Shown: in pieces, positions 32,500 through 42,810 of the stretch | Layout of the letters: each line of letters begins with the position of its first letter | Position numbering within the stretch: position 1 is the first letter of the stretch | Assembly (NCBI GenBank): GCA_021437785.1 | Contig: JAILYB010000011.1 | Span: 7,254,001-7,318,000 of the forward strand | Direction: 5' to 3' | Length of the DNA stretch: 64,000 nt | Source of the DNA: Rhodomyrtus psidioides | Taxonomy: Eukaryota; Streptophyta; Magnoliopsida; Myrtales; Myrtaceae | The notes under the pieces: generated by a model | The model's database searches: none | What the model was told of the DNA's origin: nothing | What the model saw: the letters and a program-made list of their open reading frames with translations, nothing else | Program-made: the position numbers and the translations under genes

Positions 32500-32645
32500 C
32501 CACGTAAATATTCCACGTGTCAAATAATCCACATAACAATTAATCTACGTGCCAATTAACCCACGTAAATATTCCACGTGTCAAATAATTTACATAACAA
32601 TTAATCTACGTGCCAATTAATCCACGTAAATATTCCACGTGTCAA
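32500..32645 (-). repeat. ~61-bp tandem repeat with CACGTG-type motifs (LTR G)
   Basis: About two and a half copies of a unit containing CCACGTAAATATTCCACGTG (itself an imperfect palindrome) and AATTAATCTACGTGCC. LTR H has one unit fewer. CACGTG is a G-box core, a common plant bZIP/bHLH site, so light or stress regulation is possible but untested. Confidence 0.65.
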
Positions 32646-33920
32646 ATAACACACAAGGCCGAATATACTTAGGGTAAGATAGATCAATTTCGCTTGTTAA
32701 ATCATCAACCTCATCATGGCCGAATATACATTTAGGTCTAATCAAGCATTCAAGCAACCCAAGCAAGCGATTCTACCACAAGAAACATTTCTATGCGAAC
32801 TTGCCTTCCACGGACCAATTCTAACCAAACCCTTAGCATCACAAATCATCAACAAGCCACAATTTCAAGACATGAAACTACACAGCAAGTTTCAATCCTC
32901 AAGGATGGGCTCGGCAAGCTTAGCTTCATTGGGGTTTCGCTCATGGAAACTACTCAATAACCCTTCTATAGCATCCTTCGGTAACCTATGGTCCTAACAA
33001 GAGTTTAGAGTTAACTTACCAAGCTAACAAGCAAGCTAGGACGACGAAGGAAGCGGCGAAGCTCGGGGCGCAAATCTGTCCAAGAAGGTCCGAGCATCAT
33101 CTCACGGGTTAGTCAAGGATTTCTCTTCCAAAATCGCACTAAAACTTCACTCACTAGCTAAGCGATCCATAGAATCAAGTCTTAGGGAAGACTTACTGTG
33201 GAAAACAAGGTCGAAGAGTCTACGTGAGAGGTCCAAAGGTCGGCGAGGAACGGCGGTGGAGCGGCGATTGGCGACGGTTTCGCCGTGAGGGAGAGGGAAG
33301 CCGAGAGTGGTCGAGCGAGAGAGAGAGTGAGAGGGAGAGAGCGTGAGAACGAGAGAGAGAGAAAACAAGAGGAAATGAGAGTGAGGGAATGAGGGGAGAG
33401 GGAGAGGTCTCGGCCGAATGCATAGGAGGGAGAAAAGGAAGGCTTCATCCACTTCAAAAGTCCAAGAGAGGGAGAGTGATTGATTGGGGAGTGGTTGGAG
33501 GGGAAAGGTACATGAATAGTGCAAGGGAATGACATCTTGTAAGGTGGTGGTTGATGGGGTAAAAATCTAGTCAATGGTCAAATGACTTGTCATTCTATTC
33601 TTCCATAATTCAAGAGCCAAGATGACCATACTACCCCTCATAATTTCGGCCAAAGCTAGGGGATGGCAATTGTCCAAATTGCCCTTGCTTGTTTCTAAGA
33701 GGAAATTCACTAACCTAAGGGTATAAAGGTAATTCCTTAACCGTCGATCCGAAATTCACTTTTCTAAATGCTAAGGATAAATTCTAATCCTAACGGTCCC
33801 CGACGAGGCGATGTCCAATTTAATCCCGTTGGAATCCTCAAATATCCGGTGCTCAATTTCGAAGTCCAATTCGTGGCAAATCTTACTTCGAAAAGGGAGG
33901 TCGAATTTCGGAATGTCACA

Positions 33921-33935
33921 ACTCTTCCCTCCTTA
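33921..33935 (-). promoter_or_regulatory. Polypurine tract of element 1
   Basis: TAAGGAGGGAAGAGT on the minus strand, directly before LTR G. It is preceded by TTTCGAGGACGAAATTTTTA, the phrase next to the purine tract in the other elements here (44812, 54251, 59146). It primes plus-strand DNA synthesis in LTR retrotransposons. Confidence 0.85.
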
Positions 33936-34231
33936 TAAAAATTTCGTCCTCGAAATTTACCAAAAAAAATCCCGCCATGCTCAGCAAGTGGGTGCTGACG
34001 CCTCATCACTACTTTATCTTCCTCGACGGTCCCCTCTTATTGCCAAAACTCCTAAATAGGTCGCATACCTCGGACTCGACTTTTCGAATCGGGCAAGCCT
34101 CGCATGGATGGTGTTCTAATGAAGGCATAATCTCTTACTCGAAGTTATAAAGATCTCTATCATCTGTCCATGTAATTCTACTATCGATGCCAAGGCCTTC
34201 GTAGTGACGCATCTTTCATCAAACTCGCCCA

Positions 34232-34325
34232 GGATCCGCGTAACACGCCTCAGATCCGTACACTTTTCTTAAACCCGCGTCTCAACGCTTCAGCTTAACA
34301 TCTCGCGTATCAACACATCAAGATG
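34232..34325 (-). repeat. Hairpin units in the interior next to the purine tract (element 1)
   Basis: Two clear units: GGATC/GATCC around CGCGTAACACGCCTCA (34232-34257) and CATCT/AGATG around CGCGTATCAACACATCA (34299-34325); a weaker unit lies between. They share the CGCGT...CATCA/CCTCA core of the U3 arrays but have different stems. Element 2 has the first at 45122-45147. Confidence 0.75.
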
Positions 34326-34807
34326 GGCAAAAATCCCCGCGTCAACATGCTTTAGGGCATTACGCGACGATCTAAACATGATTTAAAACAATCGGCCCAC
34401 GAGGTAAACTAAGGACGCACCCATGCTATCCAAAAGGCTTAATACATTCCGATGCCATCATCCGCCAGTCTCTAATGAAGTCATTTCAAATCGAGGTAGA
34501 TCATTCAAAAAGTCCTCACTCAAGTAATCTTGACTAAGGTAAGGACTAATCACTAACCAGTCATCAAGTCTCTTTGCAGGCAATTGTCACTGCAGGCAAC
34601 TCCACCAGGTGTAGCTATTCATTCCTACTTCCTTTAAAGCTCGTAGTACCCGCTTGCACCATACTCTCAATTGCATGATCCTACCTCTCAGGTTGTCCAC
34701 CTGTCTACGTGAAATAGGGTGTGTTATATCACGACTTCGTCTTCATGACGTCTTAAAGACTCTTCCAAAAGTTATGGTGGACTTAGGATCTCTATTCGGC
34801 ACAGTAG

Positions 34808-37190
34808 TGTTGACACCTAAATTTTGATCAACTTTATTATTATTATTATTTATTTTTATTTTTTATTTTTATTTTTATTTTGAAAATTCATAGAAAATCC
34901 ATAAAAAGTTTAAAAATTGAAAAATCAATTTTGGTGACCTTAGCCAAACTAAATGAACCATTTTGACCAAAAAAATTATTTTCATAATTTTCATTTTTTT
35001 AATATATTTTCTAAAAATACAAAAAAAGAGAAAAAAAGAAAAAGAAAATAAAAAAAAATAATATTTGAGGTCACAAAAATATATAAAAATAGTTAGTATT
35101 TTTATTTTTATTTTATCCATTTTCTGACCTCATAAAATAGTAAAATTCAGGTTTGATTTTATGTGTTCTTTGATCATCATAAAATTGAATTTGGCAAAAA
35201 TATTAGTAATGATTAAAAGGAAAAGGAGTGAAAACATCATCATTTAAAAGGAAAAGGGGACTAATCATTTTGTCTTCGCTTTTGATTATTTTATTATTAT
35301 TTTTATTTTTTAATATTTTATTATATTATTATTATATTATTATTTCATTATTTTATTTTATTTTCATTACTATTTATTCCCCTTCATCATCCGCACGTCT
35401 TCTCTCCTTCTCTCTTCCCCCTCCTCCTCTTCCTCTTCCTCTTCTTCTTCTTCTTCTTCTTCTTCTTCTTCTTCTTCTTCTTCCTCTCTCCTCTCCCTTT
35501 CCCGAACCATCTCACTGTTCCGGTCATAACTCCGTCGTCCAATATCCGATCGAGGTGAAACCACCTCCAATAGAAAGCTTATCGTCTTATCTTTCCAGGG
35601 ATATATTATAAGGCTCATTTGGCCCAGCCATTCGTCCGATGGAGCCGTTTGAATGAGCAAAGGTCGCTGCTGACCCTGTAACGACCAGTTTCTGCCGCCG
35701 CCGTCGTCCTCCACGATCAGCCCTTCCGGCGACCTTTGCGCCTCCCTCTGACCATCACAGGTTAAGTTAAGATGTCTTTAACAATTTCTCGTTGGTTTCG
35801 TGAATTTTCGAGGTCTGGTTAAATTATGGTGATTTTTTGAAAAACAGTCGACGAAAATCGAGCGAATTGAGGTATTGTGGTCATATCTCACTCATTTGGA
35901 CTCCTTTTAAGGTGAAATTTTCGGTGATGGCTTCCTAAGATGATAGGCTATGTTCTGGAATTTTAAGGTTGCTGAATATTTGCTGTGTATTTACTTTATG
36001 TCATAACATTTCTATATTTCGCATAAAAGACCCAGAATCGGAAGGCCGAGCCTCCTGTTGGTGTCTAAATATTTGCTGTGTATTTACTTTATGTCATAGC
36101 ATTTCTATATTTCGCATAAAAGACCCAGAATCGGAAGGCCAAGCCTCCTGTTGGTGTCTAAATATTTGCTGCGTATTTATTTTATGTCATAGCATTTCTA
36201 TATTTCGCATAAAAGACCCAGAATCGGAAGGCCGAGCCTCCTGTTGGTGTCTAAATATTTGCTGTGTATTTACTTTATGTCATAGCATTTCTATATTTCG
36301 CATAAAAGACCCAGAATTGGAAGGCTAAGCCTCCTATTGGTGTCCAAGGTGTTTTATTTATTTATTTTCTGTAAATTATATTGTGCTACCCCAGAATCGG
36401 AAGGCCGAGCCTCCTGCTGGTGGTTTATACCCCCCACACATTGTTGCACGAGCACCGACGGACTCCGACGTCGTAAAATTCACCGGATCCCATCTCATTT
36501 GCTTATGTTTATGTTGTATAATGACTTAATATCTTCTTTATTATTTTTTTTTGCATTGTGTTGCGTCCTATAAAAACAAAAACAAAAAAAATGCTAGATT
36601 GGATGGTTGCAGATGAGCCACGTGTCGTGATCCGATGATTTTCAGAATAAAAAAAATATTTTTAACATTAAAAGAAATAAATTTCGAATTTTACAACAAT
36701 TAAAATGATTCGATTGTCACCGAGACGCCACGTGGCGAGTTAGGGACCGTTCAGTTGGGACTTATTTTCAGGAAATTTATAATAAAAAAATTAAATAAAA
36801 AAAATTCAAAAAAAGTGAATATTAAGGAAAAATTCAAAAAAAAAATTGAGAAAAATTGCAGAAAATTCAATCAACTTAGGTACCGAAAGGGCGTCAACTC
36901 TGACAGTTGACGTAACTAAGTCCCCGAACCCATTTCTCTGGTTATCGTAGAATTGAATAGAAACTCCCGACTATTCAATAGGGTGGTCCAATCATACCCT
37001 CCAAAAAATGATTGGTGGCGACTCCATGGCATGCACACTTAGCACATGTCACTAGACCACACTGAAGGTCGACTACGCATACCTCCGTTGCGATTTGGGT
37101 AACGGGCCTTGAGAGAGGCCTGCGTTCGACCAGACTGGACGGCCCATTAGCCCTCGAGAGCCCACGGCGAACCTCGAGAGGGTCGCGACA
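34808..37190 (+). mobile_element. Solo LTR of a second Ty3-like family (2,383 bp) inside element 1
   Basis: Starts TGTTGACACC and ends GGTCGCGACA (imperfect inverted termini). Perfect target duplication AGTAG at 34803-34807 and 37191-37195. Element 2 at 45601-45670 shows the same surrounding sequence without it. It contains ATT-rich sequence (34830-35100), a CTT microsatellite (about 35418-35490), a 93-bp tandem repeat (35973-36425) and the GGTACCGAAAGGG...TGGCGACTCC block (36880-37025) shared with 9800-10125. Probably Tat/Ogre-related; the lineage is not certain. Confidence 0.9.
35973..36425 (+). repeat. 93-bp tandem repeat, four copies plus a partial one
   Basis: Copies start at 35973, 36066, 36159 and 36252, exactly 93 bp apart. 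Each contains AAATATTTGCTGTGTATTTA, a TTTCTATATTTCGCATAAAA stretch and GACCCAGAATCGGAAGGCC. A partial fifth copy with the CCAGAATCGGAAGGCCGAGCC part lies at 36391-36422. Because 93 is divisible by three, a 119-codon frame (35969-36328) with a 31-residue repeat stays open, but no start context or known domain supports translation. Confidence 0.9.
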
Positions 37191-37215
37191 AGTAGTCACT
37201 GAGATTCCATACGAA

Positions 37216-37437
37216 CTACCTGATGCCTAAGCAATTCGGCGTACTCATGATTATACAATTCAACTCATGGCCCTCTTGTCTTTTCAGATAATCCCATGGA
37301 CAAATCCATAACAATCCATTCTTGGTTCCATTCGATAGTTTCCCACGACTAGAGCAACTCACCAAACTATCCAAATCATGCTTCCCTTGTTGGCACGCCC
37401 GATTCTTAGCCACGAGCTCGATGGACTCTATTTTCAT
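37216..37437 (-). pseudogene. Decayed Ty3/gypsy integrase fragment (element 1)
   Basis: The minus strand retains RACQQGK, then a segment ending LLWICPWDYLKRQEGHELN, which follows the spacing of C..CQ..K and W..I..DF..GLP...G.D at the start of gypsy integrase cores, though most key residues are replaced. Its place downstream of the RNase H trace fits Ty3/gypsy order. The solo LTR at 34808-37190 cut the gene just after this point. Confidence 0.5.
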
Positions 37438-37854
37438 TCTATTCCATCACTAGTATCAACACACGTCCTAGTACTTTCCTTGTACAATCCAACGGACGCT
37501 ATAATCATCACGATGAGTTTCCGACACGAACTTTCCCTTTAAGTCTTCCATCATTGGATATGTGCACACGTCCATGAAGCTTTGAGTTTTCCATCCTTAG
37601 GTACTTAAAAGTCACGATTTTCTCCCTGTCATATTCACTTCCACGATTTTCCGGACATCAGGATTTGTAAGTTGCAATGCTTTGGGCTCTTCTGACTTCC
37701 AGGCTCGACGCTCCAACTAGCCGTCTGACTTGCCTTCGATAATTTCCAATTTAGAAGTTGAATCTCTTATTTCCTTGAGCGAAGTACGTCCTTTACCCAC
37801 CAATCTCGTGGGGTTCGACTCTCAACCACAAGAATCCTCCTATCCTTTTTCTTT

Positions 37855-37990
37855 CCCAAGGTAGGGTAGGGCATCATACTCTAATTCCTGACGCAACTTC
37901 ATCCGTCCACGTTGTCCCACACATTCAATTCCTCTTTGAGACAATAGGTGCTTTAAGTTCCAATGATCCTCATTGATCTAAAATCCGCTC
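37855..37990 (-). pseudogene. Decayed Ty3/gypsy RNase H fragment (element 1)
   Basis: The minus strand reads EDHWNLKHLLSQRGIECVG, similar to the DH..LK.L..Q..L..RQ pattern of gypsy RNase H, followed by KLRQELEYDALPYLGKEKG and a stop. It aligns with the element 2 trace at 46265-46400, which shares the same ECV substitution, so some decay predates their separation. Confidence 0.55.
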
Positions 37991-38394
37991 AACACGTAAG
38001 GGATATCTCTAAGTTTCCAACATAAGGGCGATAGCTGTCAGTTCTAAATGACCTGTTGGGGCATCCATCCCGTTAAGTCTCACTATCGCGACACATAGGC
38101 AACCACTCTCTCACGTCGCATTCCTATGGAACTTAATCCATTTCATGACACGTTAACGTAACTCTCACAACGTTTCGACTCCCAATGGAATACTATTGTC
38201 GGCGCGGTCACCAACTAGGTTTAAGCCCCCGAAAACTCCTTTCATGTTCATTCAGCCATTCGCGCCACATCTCGTCCTTAGTCTATTTCATTAATAGGAT
38301 GACTCTTGCCACGATTCGTCTATAGCAAACCATCAATTCCAGCAACTCCAAACTCTAATAATCCATACTATCTTCAAACAATTCATTACTTACT

Positions 38395-38583
38395 CTAATC
38401 CTCAAGGGTTCCACAGGAATTCCATTTCCCAGAGGCTTTATGACCAAGAACTTGCCTTAATAGACCCAAATCTCGCGCCCTTATGTTTTGTATACCTCGA
38501 GCATCCTCTTGGAGTCCATGGAATACCTTCCAAAGGCCGTTCGTGCTCTTCATGATTCCTTGATTCCGATCAATTCCTTTCAA
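38395..38583 (-). pseudogene. Decayed Ty3/gypsy RT fragment (element 1)
   Basis: A minus-strand frame with VFHGLQED and LLRQVLGHKASGKW matching the pattern of the RT thumb/connection region (L..L.E...YAK...C.FWL..V.FLGH..S). The homologous stretch in element 3 (60403-60600) and in the B element (14950-15060) is clearer, which supports the identification. Confidence 0.5.
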
Positions 38584-41500
38584 TCGAAATTTCTAATTCC
38601 GCAAGTGACTATCACATCTCAAAATCAACTGCCTAATATTATTCTATAACTTCAAGTCTAGTCGCCATTCAAGTCGAATCCATATGCATTCGATTACAAC
38701 TGGCCTCTGATCCAAATATACCCTGTCCACTTCCTTGTATACATCTCGTCTCACACTGTCTAAGGCCGTTAATAGCAATTGATGACTAAAACCATCAAGA
38801 TGTAACGTAATCCTAGCCTAAACCCATTAATATCAATCGTCTCTTTATAACTCATATTCACAAATGATGCTTATCAGTCAGTAGTTTCCATTTCGACGTA
38901 TTGTCTAATCCACTATCGATCTCTGGACTATAACCACAAATAACCGTAAAGTTCATCAATTAAAGTTGATACTAAAACCATCAGAATGCAATAAGGATTC
39001 AAGCCCATAGTTCTTCAGACACTACCTGGTAACGTTCGCTCTTAACATTCAGACGAATAGAACTCCTCTTCTTTCCATACTAGGGTCTCTTACCCTATGA
39101 GGAAGACTATACACTTCAGCAGCATCCTCATGCCTAGAATCCTACCTTGTCTTCCTTGTTCTATACAATGTCAATCTTAGAGCCTGCGCCAACAGCGGTA
39201 CCTTCATTCCGGGACTCAGATGTCACCATGCTTGACATTCTCCTTTCAATAATTTTGTCACCTCGAACAACAAGGTTCTAAGGGATCGAGATTCTCTTTC
39301 GGTCCTCATCGGTCCACCCCTTAATTATTCAACTCGATTGACTCAAAATACCTTGCGGTCACAACCCCAGCACTCCTTTTTGCTTACTCATCTGTCCATT
39401 AAAATTACGAGTGACCAAGACCATCAGGTCCATTCACTCTCTTTCTCATCAATGACTATCCCGTGGTCTAATCGTCCTTTAGAATTACACCTTATCTTTT
39501 AGGGGACAACAAATCATAACTCCCTTCCCGATGGTTTAGTTCAATTTCAACCAACCTCATAGAATCATTGAACTCAAGCAGGCTGGCACGCCGATTTTCC
39601 TTAACACTTGCCTTGACAAGGGAGACAGACCACCAATTTCCCTTCTAGGCCTTACGCTCAGGTATCAACCATTCCTTACAGGTACATTCTATGTTCTATA
39701 AGTGGAAATCCTATTTACTCAAGGTTTCCCTAATCCTTTAGCCCTTCAAGATGGGGTTCATCATAATACTTCAAATCTAAGAATACCAATTTGTCACAGT
39801 GCTTCGAACCTCAATTCATTCTTTAACCTCTTCGTCCTATCCAACGAGTTCCTAACCATCTTTGAGGGACTCTTAGGCAATATTGAGACTCCACCCTACA
39901 TGGCAGATCCATCTCTGATTCCCACAACTTCAAGGACTCCAACAACTCTTGTTCCTTAACAAACTCAGTAATGTATTCCTCATCGATCAACTAGACGAAG
40001 GCAATCCAATTAAGTGTTATGCCTTCACGAAAAATCCTTCCTTTTGTAACTATTCACCGATCATTAGCAGTACCTTGGAGTGTTAACCGTTAGGGTCATT
40101 TTCTCCCCAATATACCCACGCTTCTAAGGCTCCTTTACACATCCTCATTCCAGATAGGAGTAACCTCATAGTTACATTTCCTGCTAACTCAGTCGACTTC
40201 GACTTCACGAACTATTCCACAAGCTAGCCCATATGTCGGCTCCTATTCGTGTTTCCAAGATCATCCTTCCGATCACCACCATTTGCTCTAATAATCACAA
40301 CAGAAATAGCCTCAACTGGCTAAGTCACAAGGAAGCCCAATCTCGAGCCTATCTACTCTTCCTATCCTCAATTTCTTTTAAGGTTCTCTCGACCTTATCA
40401 ACTCTTGAATCTCTCACAACTTGTGGTCTGGAGTCAGGCGCTCCTCTGACACCTTTATCTCGATTGCTCATTCCCACTAGGCTCTAACATCACAAGAGCC
40501 ACTACAGTTCCACCAAAGGATTCAAAGACCTAAGCCATTTACTCAAGTCTAGCAGTCCTAAACTGCTCACCACAACGGTAACCATGAGCTAGCTACTAAT
40601 TACCAAGTAATTACAAGCAACACTCAGTCAGGAGTCAATCATCAAACAAGTCTCAACTAGGCAAACATGAAGTAAACACTCATGGCATCAATTCAAGGAG
40701 ATAATTCCTCGTACCTTAAGTCTTGCCGCACCTACGACTTAGCAAATTACAACATGCTCTTCAGTTCTCAAATAAGCCTCAGCCAAACAACAACTCAGTG
40801 CCAAGTAAGCCAATCATAGATCAAGCAATCAGAGGCATATACCAAGAAGTTCTCATTCGTACCTCAAGCCTAGATGCATCTCCCTGTTAGCACAACCACA
40901 ATCAGCTATCCAACCAAACACTCAGCAAACAACGCTTAGTGCTAAGTACGAAGCTCTAGGACCTCTAATTGCCTACGGCGGTGCAAACCAATAGTGCCAT
41001 TCACATGCGCCATATCAAATGCCATGCAATGTTTGAAATTTCATCTTGAGGATCAGTTTTAATACAATAAATCTTTTGGTAAAAGAATTAGACTTAGCCC
41101 GATACCTAGACCCATCCCTTTCGATGTATGGTTTATGTCATTCATGCCTCCCTTTCTGTCTTAGAAGCCTGCCAGGAGCCGCTCCTTGTCCGAACTTCTA
41201 TGTCCCGGCGTACACTCCCCGCCCTCATCAGACTTGGTCTTTGCAGGTTGTCCCAAGTCATACACCTACGAGGAGAGTCCCGTTCCATGTCCCATAACAT
41301 GCTTCATTACGGTTTATAGGTATCCCATCAGCTTGTCCCATACCAAGCGATGGTTTATCAAGTCCGATAATGATATGCTCATGCATGCACATTCCTCAAC
41401 TTTTATTTTGACACCATAAACACATGCAGTGCATGATCGTACTCATTGCTCGTCACATCGCAGTCGTTTCCCGATCAATTCTTATTCATAGAGGACTTCT

Positions 41501-41879
41501 AATTCCACAAATGACCATCCATCTCACAAATCAATTGCCTATGTTCACTATGTACCTCAAGTTCACAATGACGATCATAAAATCCAATGACCCTTTGCTC
41601 ATAAGCAATCCTCTATTAACCTCAAGCACCTTTACAACCTTAAATCCATGCTCGTGGCTCCTCAATTTCTGATTGCTTCCTTATGAACCTCAATAAAATC
41701 ACCACCCAAGATATCAATTGAATCAATTCTAGAACCATCGAAATGTACATGAGTTCAAGCCTTCAGTCCTTAAAATTCAGTGATCAATGCTTAATCGTAA
41801 AGGTCTCACTATCTAATTGTCCCCAAGTCATCACTCTTTATTACTCCAAGCCTCAATCAAATTGAATTGAGCTGACCTT
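38584..41879 (-). other. Non-coding PBS-proximal interior of element 1
   Basis: About 3.3 kb where gag, protease and early RT would be expected. It aligns with 46990-49616, 60600-63555 and 15060-18229, but only short frames remain and I see no zinc knuckle or protease motif. A conserved phrase GAAGCCTGCCAGGAGCCGCTCC (41165-41186, also 17490 and 62840) suggests a former coding or leader element. Confidence 0.5.
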
Positions 41880-41891
41880 GCTCTGATACCA
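41880..41891 (-). promoter_or_regulatory. Primer binding site, initiator tRNA-Met (element 1)
   Basis: TGGTATCAGAGC on the minus strand, 12 bp from LTR H. An exact match to the common plant initiator tRNA-Met PBS. Confidence 0.88.
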
Positions 41892-42276
41892 CTTAAACGG
41901 GGATGTCACGCCTCGCGTCCTAATAAGAGCGCGCGAGCATCCCTTCTATTGTCTTTCATCGCGATTTACCCCAGGATCGAATCGTCTAACGATACACTCA
42001 CAGAATCAAAATGCACATGCAGAAGCGATGAATAAACTCCATACACAAAACTTTGACAAGATGACTTAGAACATAAAGATGTGCACTCCTCAATATCGGC
42101 AAATACACTTCAAAGGTTACAGTCGTCCAATACCAATGGTTCAATTCTAAATCCACAAATCCTAGTAAAATTTCTAAGACCACAAGTGAGTTTATATCCA
42201 TTCTCTCCACATCACTTCTTCGAATTCCAATCCATGGCAACCTCGGGTTTCCATCGCCTAGGACCTGAAAATGTTG

Positions 42277-42304
42277 GTCCCACAACGGGGTGAGATAAGA
42301 TCTC
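42277..42304 (-). promoter_or_regulatory. Conserved LTR promoter block (LTR H)
   Basis: GTCCCACAACGGGGTGAGATAAGATCTC on the plus strand. GAGAT and ATCTC form an inverted pair about 230 bp downstream of the hairpin array on the transcribed (minus) strand. Probable core promoter of the youngest element. Confidence 0.5.
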
Positions 42305-42532
42305 AATAAGCTAACCCTAAACCCAAACTAGGCACTTAGTACTTCCAGACACTACCTAACACATGCAATGACCAATAAATCATGAATAAAGCAATTGGCG
42401 CATAATAATTCAAATAAGGCGGAGACATAGTAACATTCCTGAGCCCAGGCTAAACTTCGTACTTTGGCACTAAAATATTCATATCATAAATAGTGTACTC
42501 ATACTTGATACCACCATAATTCCCAGGATTGA

Positions 42533-42810
42533 GCCCGCGTCATATAGGCGCCTCAGGCATTTCTCATCACTTAACCCGCGTCATAAAGGCGCATAAGGTA
42601 TTTCTCGTTACTTAGCCCGCGTCATAAAGGCGCCTCAGGCACTTCTCATCACTTAGCCCGCGTCATAAAGGCGCCTCAGGCATTTCTCCTCAGTCAAGCC
42701 CGCGTCGTATATGCGCATCAGGCATTTACCACATTACTCAATCCCGCATCATATAGGCGCATCAGGATATCGCATTAACCAATCCCGCGTCATATAGGCG
42801 CCTCAGGATT
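42533..42810 (-). repeat. U3 array of seven hairpin units (LTR H)
   Basis: Seven CCCGCGTCATAAAGGCGCCTCAGG-type units about 42 bp apart. Flanking base pairs by unit: G/C, A/T, G/C, G/C, G/C, T/A, T/A. The A/T unit (near 42575) also has the variant CATAAGG. Confidence 0.8.

Larger units (their letters stand above)
31540..33920 (-). mobile_element. LTR G, 3' LTR of element 1 (2,381 bp)
   Basis: Starts TGTCACGCCTCGCG and ends TCGGAATGTCACA. Promoter block at about 31913-31942. Contains a five-unit hairpin array (32168-32364), a ~61-bp repeat rich in CCACGTAAATATTCCACGTG (about 32500-32645), and a GA-rich tract (33260-33420). A 102-codon frame (31634-31942) recurs in LTR H; it is probably only a consequence of LTR duplication. 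Confidence 0.93.

Noticed and set aside
33147..33574. Serine/proline/leucine-rich frames near the right end of LTRs G and H
   Set aside because: Low-complexity translations of the GA-rich tract; several overlapping frames are open at once and none has a recognisable domain.
35228..35611. A 127-codon hydrophobic, leucine-rich frame
   Set aside because: It is created by the CTT/CCT microsatellite inside the solo LTR; the opposite strand gives poly-Glu. No conserved domain.
35969..36328. A secreted or cysteine-rich repeat protein from the 93-bp repeat
   Set aside because: The open frame follows from the period being divisible by three; it lies inside a solo LTR without start context or homology that I recognise.
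37016..37190. TGGCGACTCC at 37016 as a PBS, making 37016-37190 internal sequence
   Set aside because: The AGTAG target duplications and TG...CA ends place the LTR boundary at 37190. A single LTR followed by 170 bp of interior would not be bounded this way.
31634..42306. A nearly identical 102-codon frame at 31634-31942 and 41998-42306 as a conserved gene
   Set aside because: The two copies lie at the same place in LTRs G and H and are identical because the LTRs are. Related LTRs have stops in the same region.
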